A model generated the notes under the pieces. It was not told the DNA's origin. It ran no database searches and worked only from the letters and a program-made list of their open reading frames with translations. From JAANXG01 sp034520625 (GTDB lineage: Bacteria; Pseudomonadota; Gammaproteobacteria; Arenicellales; JAANXG01): a stretch of DNA of 64,000 bases. Positions 26,413 to 35,577 of this stretch are shown one piece after another. The stretch is taken from positions 62,001-126,000 of the forward strand of contig JAXHNI010000012.1 of NCBI GenBank assembly GCA_034520625.1, in the 5' to 3' direction. The stretch's first letter is position 1; every line of letters begins with the position of its first letter. Position numbers and translations under genes: made by a program.

Positions 26413-27777
26413 TCATCGGAACAGATCCATTCGCGCCCACCTGTAGCGCAGCGTGAGCCACACGGCGCTCGAGTCCGCGGTGTCTTCGGTGACAGCGCCG
26501 TCCCCGGGATCGTCGAACTCCTGTCGGCGATATCGATAGCTCAGGTCGACCCCCCAGCGAGGAAGGCCGTGCCACTCCAGCCGCGCTTCCGCATCATAGT
26601 ACACGCGGTCTTCGCTCACGCCTCCGCCGGCGGGCTGGAACTCGCGCCAGGATGCCGAGCCGTTGATGTTCAGATCCCACTGGCGGGTCAACGCACGCGT
26701 CCATGTCGCGGACAGGGTGTCGACCACGGACAGCGAGCCGACGCCGCTGGACTCGACGCTGCGAGCGGCCTCTGCCGTCAGGACGCTTCGTTGAAAGGTC
26801 CACTCGGCCGAACCTTCGTAGATGAAGCCGTCGTCGGTGCTGCGGGCGGGGCCGCCTTCAGCGTTGGGGGAATCCGTTTCGCTGTACTGGGCACCAATGG
26901 CGGCGCCGACTGTAAGAACCCGGGACAGCTCCCGCTCGACCCCGACGAGAACACTGACGTCATCCGACGTTGTATCGCTCTCGCTGTCGAACCGGGTGTA
27001 TTCGGCCGTTCCGTAGACGCCGGTGAGCCGGTCCAGCCGGTGAAACAGTCGGGATTCAATGAAATGCTCCCGATAATCGAACAGTCCGTTCGCCTCGCCG
27101 TCCTGGAACATTACGTCGGTGAACGCGTAATCCAGCGTCGTCTCGGTCCGGCGCGACAGCTTGTGGGTCCAGGAAGGAGAGACGGTCCAGTCTTTGCGGA
27201 TCCGGTCTCCGCGGAGCCTGCCGGTGTCCTCGAGCTCGGTGGTGACAGTGGACGCGCGGCGGTAGCTGGCGAACAGCCCCACCTCATCGCGCCGCCAGCG
27301 GCGCAGCAGGTCCAGGTCGAGGAACCAGTCGGTTGAATCGAGCTCCGAGTCCGAGTACCGGTTCACGTGAGCGGCCGCATTGAACACGGCTTCCCGGGTG
27401 CGGGTCCGCCAGCCTGCTTCCGCCTCCCCGATCAGCTCCAGGCCGGTCTGCCCGTCCGGCTCTTCCGGATCGAGCCGTCGGTTCTCGTCGTAGCCCCCGG
27501 AAATGCTCACCGACGGCTCCAGGTAGACGTCCGCGGCGCGGGAGGACAAGGGAATCATGCAGGTCGCCACCAACAGCATCGCTAGTGTCGGGATCGCACT
27601 GAAACGGTATCCATTGCCCGCTGCGGTCCGACCGCCAGGCGATAAGCCGTGTCCTCCCGTTGGCTCCTCCGGCGCCGGGCGAAACGAACCCCATGCGGTC
27701 CTGTGCCGGAATCCGCTTATGAATCGAAAATAATCGCCTGCGCGCGCCCAGGCTTCGACTGATGGCCCCCACTCCAT
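26413..27777 (-). CDS. Outer-membrane beta-barrel protein of the XrtA/PEP-CTERM locus
   Basis: The frame encodes up to 454 residues. A hydrophobic signal-like stretch (IPTLAMLLVATCMIPLSSRA, about residues 62-81) is followed by many alternating beta strands such as LDYAFTDVMFQ and VYGTAEYTRFDS, and the chain ends …LRYRWARMDLFR. This matches the outer-membrane protein of PEP-CTERM EPS loci. The long N-terminal extension suggests the true start is internal, though no good one is obvious. It lies between the export-protein and Wzz genes and is probably the polymer's outer-membrane conduit or an accessory to it. Confidence 0.75.
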   Translation of the reverse strand: MEWGPSVEAWARAGDYFRFISGFRHRTAWGSFRPAPEEPTGGHGLSPGGRTAAGNGYRFSAIPTLAMLLVATCMIPLSSRAADVYLEPSVSISGGYDENRRLDPEEPDGQTGLELIGEAEAGWRTRTREAVFNAAAHVNRYSDSELDSTDWFLDLDLLRRWRRDEVGLFASYRRASTVTTELEDTGRLRGDRIRKDWTVSPSWTHKLSRRTETTLDYAFTDVMFQDGEANGLFDYREHFIESRLFHRLDRLTGVYGTAEYTRFDSESDTTSDDVSVLVGVERELSRVLTVGAAIGAQYSETDSPNAEGGPARSTDDGFIYEGSAEWTFQRSVLTAEAARSVESSGVGSLSVVDTLSATWTRALTRQWDLNINGSASWREFQPAGGGVSEDRVYYDAEARLEWHGLPRWGVDLSYRYRRQEFDDPGDGAVTEDTADSSAVWLTLRYRWARMDLFR

Positions 27778-27789
27778 GTGTGACAGTCC

Positions 27790-28398
27790 TTACGGCACGA
27801 CCACGACGTCTCCGGCGCGCAGGAGAATATTGCGGTCGAGGTCCTGTCCGGCAGCAACTTTGCTGTACGGAAAGTCCAAAGCGGTTTGATCATTGGTCTC
27901 GGCGTCGCGGCGAAGGATGATGATCTCGTCGAGCGAGGCGTACTCGGTCGTGCCGCCCGCCATGCTCAATGCCTGCATGACGTCGAGCCGTCGGGGCGCC
28001 ACGAATGCGCCCGGCGCCCGCACTTCCCCGATCACATAGATCTCGTTGCCGCGAATCTCCTTCACGGACACCGTCACCACGGGATCGGGGATGTAGCGCG
28101 TCAGTTGCTCCGCGATCGCCTGCCGGATGTCGTCGACCGACCTGCCGTCGGCCTCGACCTCCCCCACGAGCGGGAAGGTCAGCCCACCGTCCGGACGGAC
28201 CAGAACTTCCTGGCTCAGGTCGGGCTCCTTCCAGACGGACACGTGAAGAAGGTCCCCGGGCTGCACCTGGTAGCTTCGTTCATCGGTGGCGCCATCTGCC
28301 GCCCAAATCCCGGTGGTGAACACGAGCGCACACAAACCAACTGCCGCCCGCGCCGCCATCCGCGACACGCTGTCCGTGAACATATAATTCACTGCCAT
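27790..28398 (-). CDS. Polysaccharide export protein (Wza-like, XrtA system)
   Basis: The 202-residue precursor has a signal peptide (AAVGLCALVFTTGIWA), then YQVQPGDLLHVSVWKEPDLS, the Poly_export signature, and a SLBB domain (NEIYVIGEVRAPGAFVAPRR). It is short like other PEP-CTERM export proteins. The start at 28398 follows GGAGGAGG; the frame is open upstream to 28491 without similarity. It should form or gate the periplasm-to-outside channel. As first gene of the minus-strand module its promoter lies in 28399-28671, shared with the divergent gene. Confidence 0.88.
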   Translation of the reverse strand: MAVNYMFTDSVSRMAARAAVGLCALVFTTGIWAADGATDERSYQVQPGDLLHVSVWKEPDLSQEVLVRPDGGLTFPLVGEVEADGRSVDDIRQAIAEQLTRYIPDPVVTVSVKEIRGNEIYVIGEVRAPGAFVAPRRLDVMQALSMAGGTTEYASLDEIIILRRDAETNDQTALDFPYSKVAAGQDLDRNILLRAGDVVVVP

Positions 28399-28671
28399 CA
28401 CCTCCTCCAACGACCTCGAGCAACAGTAACGCGTCTGACCGAGTCTTGCCAAGTTCTGGAAGTATGAGGGGGCGGTAGCGCTCGTGTCCAAACTTTGCTG
28501 TCATACCCGCGGACCGGTCAAGACACCAGGAGTTGTTTACAAAGTTTACACTTTGATGCTTCAGCGCCCCGACCGGCATTCCAGGCGCTTCCCGGAAACA
28601 ACAGACTTTACAGGCTCTTAGCAATTGAAATTCAACCATTCTCTAGGCCTCAGGAGCGGGGCCCCGTCTTC

Positions 28672-30210
28672 ATGACCTCTCCGGGCCTCGGACCGGGCAC
28701 GGGATTGACCGGGACGTATTCAATCAGCCGTGCACTTCTGTGCCTGCTCGCAACGCTCAGCACGACCGTGAGCAGCGCTCAGGTCAGCACGTTGGACGAT
28801 CGCGCCAGTACCTTGTTGAACAAGTGGTATCAGCAAGGCACAGCGGCGGGAAATTATGGCGACTACTACGACAACCGTGACCGCGGGCACTCGCGGCTGT
28901 CCGTCGCCCACTATCCGCAGCTCCGTGCGGTCACCTATCTACCGCCCGAGATTGAGCAGAACCGGGACCGGGGCTTGCAGAAGACGCTGCTCCCGTTTCC
29001 GGCCATCGGCAACAGTTCCATGGCTTCGGCGCCGACCGGGGCCGGCAGCCTGCCGCGGATCTACTACACGGCCGCCGAGGGAGTGGAGTTCCTGCACAAG
29101 CAGTACCGTGCGAACAACCTGTATGTCTACCCCGAGCACCGCGACCATGATCCAGCCACGGCGGAATCGGGCGGCTACGGCGATCTATACCCGACCAATA
29201 CGCCGTATCTGGTCATTTCGCAGGGATCGTCCGGGTCGGACCAGCCGTTCGTCCGGGCCCTGGTCAAGACGCTCGCGGCTTTCCAGCCCGGGGTCAAGTC
29301 GGCACTGATACGCACCGGCTTGCTGATGCCCACACTGCAGCGGGTGTTTCGCCGAAGTAACCTGATGGTGCGCACGCGGGGCGATTACCTCTCGGGCGCC
29401 GCCCACCCGAGCGCATTCGACAGCGCGCAGCTCAATACCCCGGAGATGGTTCGCCGCGCCCACTCGATAACCCGGGAAACCATCCCGCCGCTGGTCCGGC
29501 TGGACGTGGTGCGCGATGAGCAACCCGTGCAGGGTGTCGACTACTTCGAGCCTTCGGCACAACAGATCGATGAAACCCTCGCCGACACACCATGCGTCGT
29601 CGCGCGGATTGTGCGCGGCCGCCGGTATGTGCGCTCCATCACGGTGTCGGCCGGGCGCAGCATCGATGTCAACGGACGGAAACTCGAATTCCACTGGAAA
29701 GTGCTGCGCGGAGACGCGAGCCGGATACAAATCGATACAAGGGGAGCCACCCGGCATACAGCGCGCATCTCGGTGCCGTATCACCACCGCCGCCCCATCG
29801 CCTCCGGCTCGGCGCTGGAGTCGAGCCGGGTCGACATCGGCGTGTTCGCCGAGAGCGACGCCGCCGTTTCGGCTCCGTGTTTCGTGACCTTTTACTCCCT
29901 GCCGAATGAGGAACGCGTATATGACGAGCAGGGACAAATACTGGAGATCAATTATCGTTCCCAAGGCCGGGAAGCGTATGCCGATCCACGGCTGACCGCT
30001 TCCAAGGGCTGGCGGGACGTTTATCGATACGAGGACGATGGGAGTCCCATGGGATGGCGACGGCACCTGAACGGCGAATGGATCGACTTCACCGCAAAGG
30101 GCGAAAGGGTTCTAGAACGCGATTCCAAGGGAGATCCGGTCAAGGTCGTGCCCGTTGCTTACGTGATTGACGACAAAAGCGGTCGGCTCACCATGGTGCC
30201 TGCGGATTGA
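28672..30210 (+). CDS. Secreted protein of unknown function next to the XrtA export module
   Basis: From ATG 28672 the product is 512 residues with a signal-like N-terminus (SRALLCLLATLSTTVSSAQ). I do not recognise a family. It contains TLLNKWYQQGTAAGNYGDYY early and PRIYYTAAEGVEFLHKQYRA near 135. Around residue 310 a short cadherin/Ig-like beta region reads VRSITVSAGRSIDVNGRKLE. The final segment has DVYRYEDDGSPMGWRRHLNG. It is divergently placed from the export gene, 274 bases away, and may act on or bind the extracellular polymer. The frame is open upstream to 28495, but that part lacks a signal peptide. Confidence 0.6.
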   Translation: MTSPGLGPGTGLTGTYSISRALLCLLATLSTTVSSAQVSTLDDRASTLLNKWYQQGTAAGNYGDYYDNRDRGHSRLSVAHYPQLRAVTYLPPEIEQNRDRGLQKTLLPFPAIGNSSMASAPTGAGSLPRIYYTAAEGVEFLHKQYRANNLYVYPEHRDHDPATAESGGYGDLYPTNTPYLVISQGSSGSDQPFVRALVKTLAAFQPGVKSALIRTGLLMPTLQRVFRRSNLMVRTRGDYLSGAAHPSAFDSAQLNTPEMVRRAHSITRETIPPLVRLDVVRDEQPVQGVDYFEPSAQQIDETLADTPCVVARIVRGRRYVRSITVSAGRSIDVNGRKLEFHWKVLRGDASRIQIDTRGATRHTARISVPYHHRRPIASGSALESSRVDIGVFAESDAAVSAPCFVTFYSLPNEERVYDEQGQILEINYRSQGREAYADPRLTASKGWRDVYRYEDDGSPMGWRRHLNGEWIDFTAKGERVLERDSKGDPVKVVPVAYVIDDKSGRLTMVPAD

Positions 30211-30285
30211 TGCCGGCATAGGCCGCTCGACAGCTCTCCTCCGCCGTGGCAGGAAAACTGGAGTTGCCCCTTTTCCGCGTCCCAA

Positions 30286-30307
30286 TCGCGGCTGAAGCCG
30301 CTCCTAC
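30286..30307. repeat. REP-like hairpin
   Basis: TCGCGGCTGAAGCCGCTCCTAC contains the stem CGGCT-GA-AGCCG followed by CTCCTAC, a common proteobacterial REP type. It lies between the unknown secreted protein and liuR and may end the upstream transcript. Confidence 0.5.
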
Positions 30308-30339
30308 ATAAAATGTCTGGACCTGTGGATAATTTTGCG

Positions 30340-30360
30340 TTACGTTTACGTAAACGTCAA
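30340..30360. promoter_or_regulatory. LiuR operator
   Basis: A perfect 16-bp palindrome, ACGTTTACGTAAACGT (30342-30357), lies 17 bases before the liuR start. It matches the TT-ACGT…ACGT-AA type of site known for MerR-family LiuR regulators of branched-chain amino acid catabolism. Its position implies autoregulation and control of the downstream liu genes. Confidence 0.8.
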
Positions 30361-30374
30361 GCAACGGTCCCAAC

Positions 30375-30806
30375 ATGCTGCACAACGCCGCGAACTCTGC
30401 GAACGATGCCGATTCCACGGACGAGGAACGTTTCACCATTACTCAGCTGGCCCGCGAGTTTGGAATCACGACGCGCGCCATGCGTTTCTACGAAGCCCAG
30501 GGCCTGCTCTCACCCGCCCGTTCCGGCACTACGCGGATTTATTCCGCCCGCGACCGTGTGCGCCTCAAGCTGGTACTCCGCGGCAAGCGGCTGGGGCTCA
30601 CGCTGAAAGAGATCGCCAATATCCTGGACATGTACGACGCCGAGCCGGGCGAAGCCGGACAGCTCAGGTACATGCTGGAACGCCTGCAGGACCAGCGCGA
30701 CGTTCTGGAGAAGCAGCGCGACGACATCGACCTGACCCTCGCGGAGCTGGACGTGATCGAATCCCAGTGCCGCCAGCGCCTCAGCACCGTGGCCGCCTCC
30801 GAATAG
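30375..30806 (+). CDS. liuR: MerR-family regulator LiuR
   Basis: The 143-residue protein has a MerR winged-helix domain (FTITQLAREFGITTRAMRFY, EAQGLLSPARSG, RLGLTLKEIANILDMYDA) and a coiled-coil dimerisation helix (about 95-130: ERLQDQRDVLEKQRDDIDLT). It contains none of the cysteines used by metal-sensing MerR proteins, as expected for LiuR, which senses a pathway acyl-CoA or related metabolite. The palindromic site at 30342-30357 and the following isovaleryl-CoA pathway genes support the name. It is followed 26 bases later by a thioesterase gene. Confidence 0.88.
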   Translation: MLHNAANSANDADSTDEERFTITQLAREFGITTRAMRFYEAQGLLSPARSGTTRIYSARDRVRLKLVLRGKRLGLTLKEIANILDMYDAEPGEAGQLRYMLERLQDQRDVLEKQRDDIDLTLAELDVIESQCRQRLSTVAASE

Positions 30807-30832
30807 GCATTCCACGTGGAGTCGCCCGCAGC

Positions 30833-31309
30833 ATGAGTGACACGCCGACGACATTCCAGGTCCGCGACCCCGGCTTCGAGCAGCGGGTCCGTGACAGCTT
30901 CGCCCGCCAGCAGGCGATGGCGTTCATCGGTGCCTCGCTGGACGAGGTGTCTGCGGGCCGCACGACGATCTCCCTGCCCTACCGGCCGGAGCTGTCCCAG
31001 CAGCACGGGTTCTTCCACGGCGGCATCGTCGGCACCATCGCCGACTCGGCGGCCGGTTACGCCGGCTACACCTTGATGGCGGCCGATTCCAGCGTGCTGA
31101 CGGTGGAGTACAAGCTGAACCTGATGGCGCCGGCTGACGGCGACGTGCTGATCGCCCGGGGCCGGGTGCTGCGACCCGGAAAAAACCTGGTCGTCACCCA
31201 GGCGGACGTGTTCGTCGACAAGCGAGGCGCGGAGAAGCAGTGCGGTGTGTTGCTGCAGACGCTGATGTGCCTGCATAAACGTTCGGATTCGGCGGATCGG
31301 GCGGCTTAG
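30833..31309 (+). CDS. PaaI-family hotdog thioesterase
   Basis: The 158-residue single hotdog domain has the PaaI signature QQHGFFHGGIVGTIADSAAG (HGG loop), then LTVEYKLNLMAPADGDVLIA. Such enzymes hydrolyse acyl-CoA thioesters in the cytoplasm. Inside the liu locus it may release CoA from stalled branched-chain intermediates. The start at 30833 lies 26 bases after liuR; the frame is open further upstream only as a shadow of liuR. Confidence 0.85.
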   Translation: MSDTPTTFQVRDPGFEQRVRDSFARQQAMAFIGASLDEVSAGRTTISLPYRPELSQQHGFFHGGIVGTIADSAAGYAGYTLMAADSSVLTVEYKLNLMAPADGDVLIARGRVLRPGKNLVVTQADVFVDKRGAEKQCGVLLQTLMCLHKRSDSADRAA

Positions 31310-31341
31310 TTGGTGGACTCGGCGCCTCGCAACCCTCACCA

Positions 31342-31362
31342 TGTCGGGCTCGCGCCCGACCT
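31342..31362. repeat. REP-like palindrome, single copy
   Basis: TGTCGGGCTCGCGCCCGACC folds as GTCGGGC/GCCCGAC and is the same sequence as the pair at 32636-32705. It lies between the thioesterase and liuA. Confidence 0.65.
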
Positions 31363-31436
31363 TGGACAGCGAACCGCTTCGTATATCGGAGGTAGAGGTA
31401 ACCGGTAAGGAACAATTTTTCGGCAGGTAAAACTTC

Positions 31437-32607
31437 ATGACACAAAACTATCCAGGCCTGAACTTCGATCTCGGCGACACCGCCGACATGATGCGCCAGC
31501 AGGTGCACAACTTCGCGCAGAAGGAGATCGCCCCGTTGGCGGCGGAAATCGACCGCGACAACGAGTTCCCCCGCGAGCTGTGGAACAGGATGGGCGACAT
31601 GGGGCTGCTCGGGCATCACCGTCGAGGATCAGTACGGCGGCGCGGAGATGGGCTATCTCGAGCATGTTATCGCCATGGAGGAGATCAGCCGCGCGTCGGC
31701 ATCCGTGGGGCTGTCCTACGGCGCCCATTCCAACCTCTGCGTCAACCAGATCCGGCGCAACGGCAACGAGGCGCAGCGGGCCAGGTACCTCCCCAAGCTG
31801 ATCACCGGTGAGCACGTCGGCGCCCTGGCGATGAGCGAGCCGGGGTCCGGCTCCGATGTAGTGAGCATGAAGCTGCGCGCCGAGGACAAAGGCGACCGCT
31901 ACGTGCTGAACGGCAACAAGATGTGGATCACCAATGGCCCGGATGCGGACGTGCTGGTGGTCTACGCCAAAACCGACCCGGACGCTGGGCCGCGCGGCAT
32001 CACGGCCTTCCTCGTGGAAAAGGATTTCCCCGGCTTCTCCACCGCGCAGAAGCTGGACAAGCTGGGCATGCGCGGCTCCAACACTTGCGAGCTGGTATTC
32101 CGGGACTGCGAAGTCCCGGCGGAGAATGTGCTGGGCCAGCTCAACAGCGGCGTAAACGTTCTGATGAGCGGCCTGGACTACGAGCGCGTGGTGTTGTCCG
32201 GCGGTCCGCTGGGTATCATGCAGGCCTGCCTGGACGTGGTGATCCCCTACGTCCACGAGCGCAAGCAGTTCGACCAGCCCATCGGCGAGTTCCAGCTCAT
32301 GCAGGGCAAGCTGGCGGACATGTACACCACGCTGAACGTCTGCCGCGCTTATGTCTACACCGTGGCCCAAGCCTGCGACCGGGGCGAGACCAACCGCAAG
32401 GACGCCGCCGGCGCGATCCTGTATTCGGCGGAACGGGCCACCCAGATGGCTTTGGAGGCGATCCAGACCCTGGGCGGCAATGGCTATATCAACGACTACC
32501 CCACCGGCCGCCTGCTGCGCGATGCCAAGCTCTACGAGATCGGCGCCGGCACCAGCGAGATCAGGCGCATGTTGATCGGACGGGAGTTGTTCCAGGAGAC
32601 GACGTGA
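31437..32607 (+). CDS. liuA: Isovaleryl-CoA dehydrogenase, one-base frameshift
   Basis: The first 58 codons (…LNFDLGDTADMMRQQVHNFA…, LWNRMGDMGLLG) and the frame from about 31612 (ITVEDQYGGAEMGYLEHVIA…) form a normal acyl-CoA dehydrogenase of about 389 residues. A single extra G in a GGG run near 31609-31611 separates them. The rest is intact: AMSEPGSGSDVVSMKLRA, the active-site Glu in LDYERVVLSGGPLGIMQ (about residue 249, the isovaleryl-CoA dehydrogenase position), and GGNGYINDYPTGRLLRDAK. It oxidises isovaleryl-CoA to 3-methylcrotonyl-CoA. It is either a sequence error or a recent null mutation. Confidence 0.85.
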
Positions 32608-32635
32608 CGGCGGCCCAACGGGTTGTAGGTCGGCC

Positions 32636-32705
32636 TGTAGGTCGGGCGCGAGCCCGACATCCGGTTCAGCACCCGGCTCGTTGTCGGGCTCGCGCCCGAC
32701 CTACA
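32636..32705. repeat. BIME-like pair of REP palindromes
   Basis: Two inverted copies (32636-32660 and 32682-32705) of a GTCGGGC-x-GCCCGAC palindrome, 21 bases apart, can also pair with each other over about 24 bases. They lie between liuA and the thiolase gene and could stabilise or attenuate the transcript there. Confidence 0.7.
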
Positions 32706-32761
32706 ATTCCGACACCAGACACCACAGATTACGCGACATGTGAGCAGAAGAGGTTCATGAA

Positions 32762-33949
32762 ATGAGTAAAGATCCAATTGTCATCATCGGCGCCGCCCGC
32801 ACCCCAATGGGCGGGTTCCAGGGCAAGCTGAGCACGCTGACAGCACCGGAACTGGGCGCCGCGGCCATACGCTCGGCACTCGAACGCGCCGGCGTGGAAA
32901 CGGACGCAGTCGAGGAAGTCATCATGGGCTGCGTCCTGCCGGCCGGGCAGGGCCAGGCCCCCGCCCGCCAGGCCTCCCTGGGCGCAGGCATTCCCCTCGG
33001 CGCCGGCTGCACCACGGTCAACAAGATGTGCGGCTCCGGCATGAAGGCCGCGATGCTGGCCAACGATTCCCTGCGCGCCGGCAGCAACCGCATCATGGTG
33101 GCGGGCGGCATGGAGAGCATGAGCAACGCGCCCTATCTGCTGCCCAAGGCCCGCACCGGCTACCGGATGGGCCACCAGCAGGTCATGGACCACATGTTCC
33201 TGGACGGCCTGGAGGACGCCTATGACAAGGGGCGCCTGATGGGCACCTTCGCCGAGGACACCGCGGACAAGTACGGCTTCACCCGCGAGGCCCAGGACGA
33301 GTTCGCCATCCGCTCGCTGAAGCGAGCCATGCAGGCCAACGAGGACGGCACCTTCTCCGACGAGATCACGCCGGTGACGGTCAAGACCCGGAAGGAGGAA
33401 TATGAGGTGGACATGGACGAGCAGCCGTTCAACGCGATCCTGGACAAGATTCCGCAGCTCAAGCCGGCCTTCCGCGAGGGCGGCACGGTGACCGCCGCCA
33501 ACTCCAGCTCCATCTCCGACGGCGGAGCGGCCCTGGTGCTCACCACCGAGTCCCACGCCGACCGCATACACGCGGCGCCCGTCGCCCGCATCCTGGGCCA
33601 TGCCACCCACGCCCACGAGCCCGGCTGGTTCACCACCGCGCCGGTGTCGGCCATCCGCAGGCTGCTGGAGCAGCTCGACTGGTCCGCCGGCGACGTGGAC
33701 TTGTACGAAATCAACGAAGCTTTCGCCGTGGTTACCATGGCCGCGATGGAGGAGTTCGACCTGCCGGCGGACAAGGTGAACGTCCACGGCGGCGCCTGCG
33801 CATTGGGGCACCCCATCGGGGCTTCGGGCGCAAGGATCATGGTGACGTTGCTCAACGCGCTCAAGAAGCAGGACAAGAAGCGCGGCGTGGCATCATTGTG
33901 CATTGGCGGCGGCGAAGCCACGGCGATGGCGGTGGAGCTGGTGGACTAG
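32762..33949 (+). CDS. Acetyl-CoA C-acetyltransferase (thiolase)
   Basis: The 395-residue thiolase has the nucleophile Cys90 in TTVNKMCGSGMKA, the substrate-loop NEAFAVVTMAAM, HGGACALGHPIGASGARI with the catalytic His, and the second catalytic Cys in SLCIGGGEATA. It interconverts acetoacetyl-CoA and two acetyl-CoA, completing use of the acetoacetate released by HMG-CoA lyase. It follows the REP pair and precedes a second acyl-CoA dehydrogenase within the liu run. The length and motifs are complete. Confidence 0.92.
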   Translation: MSKDPIVIIGAARTPMGGFQGKLSTLTAPELGAAAIRSALERAGVETDAVEEVIMGCVLPAGQGQAPARQASLGAGIPLGAGCTTVNKMCGSGMKAAMLANDSLRAGSNRIMVAGGMESMSNAPYLLPKARTGYRMGHQQVMDHMFLDGLEDAYDKGRLMGTFAEDTADKYGFTREAQDEFAIRSLKRAMQANEDGTFSDEITPVTVKTRKEEYEVDMDEQPFNAILDKIPQLKPAFREGGTVTAANSSSISDGGAALVLTTESHADRIHAAPVARILGHATHAHEPGWFTTAPVSAIRRLLEQLDWSAGDVDLYEINEAFAVVTMAAMEEFDLPADKVNVHGGACALGHPIGASGARIMVTLLNALKKQDKKRGVASLCIGGGEATAMAVELVD

Positions 33950-34082
33950 GACTATGGAACGAGTGCAGTGGGGGAGAGGGTGCAGGATCGGGGCGGCTGA
34001 CAAGGCACGGCCACCGAACGAAGGGTCCCCTCGCCCCCGAAGGGAGAGGAGAAAACCAGGATTCAATAGCTGAGGCAAAGCC

Positions 34083-35222
34083 ATGCAATTGACCGAAGAA
34101 CAGACCATGATCCGCGACATGGCACGGCGCTTTGCCCGCGAGGAGCTGGCGCCCCATGCCGCGGACTGGGACCGGGAATCCCGTTTCCCCGGCGAGGCGA
34201 TCAGGCAGATGGCCGGACTCGGCTTGCTGGGCATGCTGACGCCGGAGGAATACGACGGTGCCGGTGCCGACCATGTTTCCTACACCCTGGCCATGGAGGA
34301 GATCGCTTTCGGCGACGGTTCCTGCTCCACCATCATGGGAGTGCATAACTCGGTGGGCTGCGTGCCCATACTCCGCTACGGTACCGACGGGCAGAAGGAG
34401 GAATTCCTGAAACCCATGGCCCGCGGCGAGCTGCTGGGCTGTTTCTGCCTCACCGAGCCCCAGGCCGGCTCGGAAGCGTCGAATCTCAGGACCAGGGCGG
34501 CGCTCGACGGTGACCACTACGTGCTGAACGGCACCAAGCAGTTCATCACCAGCGGCGCCAACGCCGACATCGCCATCGTGTTCGCGGTCACCGATCCGGC
34601 AGCCGGCAGCAAAGGCATTACGGCGTTCATCGTGCCGACCGACACCCCGGGCTATGAAGTCGCCGGCACCGAGGACAAGCTGGGCCAGAAAGCCTCGGAC
34701 ACCGTCCAGCTCGTGTTCCGGGACATGCGCGTCCCCACCGGCAACCGGCTGGGCGGGGAAGGCGAAGGCTACCGGATCGCGCTGTCCAATCTCGAGGGCG
34801 GCCGCATCGGCATCGCCGCCCAGGCCATCGGCATGGCGCGCGCCGCTTTCGAGGCGGCCCGGGATTACGCCCGGGAGCGCACGGCATTCGGCAAGCCCAT
34901 CATCGAGCACCAGGCCGTGGCCTTCCGACTGGCGGACATGGCGACGCGGATCGAGGCCGCCCGCCACCTGGCGCTGCACGCCGCCGCGCTGCGCGACGGC
35001 GGCGTGCCCTGCCTGAAGGAAGCCTCCATGGCCAAGCTGTTCGCCTCGGAAATGGCCGAGCAGGTCTGCTCGGATGCCATCCAGATCCACGGCGGCTACG
35101 GCTACCTGCGCGACTTCCCCGTCGAGCGCATCTACCGCGACGTGCGGGTGTGCCAGATCTACGAGGGCACCAGCGACGTCCAGCGCATGGTCATCAGCCG
35201 GAGCCTTGCCAAAGAGCAATGA
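34083..35222 (+). CDS. Acyl-CoA dehydrogenase
   Basis: The 379-residue flavoprotein has FCLTEPQAGSEASNLRTRAA, KQFITSGANADI (FAD/substrate contacts) and the catalytic Glu361 in QIYEGTSDVQRM, the position used by short-chain and branched-chain enzymes but not by isovaleryl-CoA dehydrogenase. In the liu context it probably oxidises a related acyl-CoA such as 2-methylbutyryl- or isobutyryl-CoA. The gene is preceded by a 133-base gap and followed by a toxin-antitoxin pair. Confidence 0.88.
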   Translation: MQLTEEQTMIRDMARRFAREELAPHAADWDRESRFPGEAIRQMAGLGLLGMLTPEEYDGAGADHVSYTLAMEEIAFGDGSCSTIMGVHNSVGCVPILRYGTDGQKEEFLKPMARGELLGCFCLTEPQAGSEASNLRTRAALDGDHYVLNGTKQFITSGANADIAIVFAVTDPAAGSKGITAFIVPTDTPGYEVAGTEDKLGQKASDTVQLVFRDMRVPTGNRLGGEGEGYRIALSNLEGGRIGIAAQAIGMARAAFEAARDYARERTAFGKPIIEHQAVAFRLADMATRIEAARHLALHAAALRDGGVPCLKEASMAKLFASEMAEQVCSDAIQIHGGYGYLRDFPVERIYRDVRVCQIYEGTSDVQRMVISRSLAKEQ

Positions 35223-35289
35223 GAATACTTGACTACCTTGGCGGACGCCTCCAAAATGGCTCCGTTATGGTTCCATACTGGATTCGATC

Positions 35290-35577
35290 ATGCCCCATCT
35301 CTCGATAAAGAACGTCCCCGAGGAAGTCGTGGAAAAGCTCCGCCAGCGGGCGGCACGAAATCATCGATCCCTGCAGGGGGAACTGATGGAACTGGTCTGC
35401 CGGGTAACCAACGAATCGCCGACGCGCGAAGAAACAGGTTCACGACCCCTGTCGTCCAAAACCGGCACCAAACGCATTGAGCATATTGCCGCCGAGCACC
35501 AGTCCCGCTGGAAAGAGCCTTTTGCACAGGGTCCGCTGGCAGTGGACATGATCCGGGCAGACCGGGATGCCCGCTGA
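35290..35577 (+). CDS. FitA/VapB-like antitoxin
   Basis: The 95-residue protein begins MPHLSIKNVPEEVVEKLRQR and AARNHRSLQGELMELV, a ribbon-helix-helix DNA-binding domain of the FitA type. The basic C-terminal half is the expected toxin-binding tail. It overlaps the PIN-domain gene by 11 bases, as usual for such pairs. A possible promoter (TTGACT at 35228, 17 bases, then CAAAAT) suggests it is expressed separately from the liu genes. Confidence 0.85.
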   Translation: MPHLSIKNVPEEVVEKLRQRAARNHRSLQGELMELVCRVTNESPTREETGSRPLSSKTGTKRIEHIAAEHQSRWKEPFAQGPLAVDMIRADRDAR

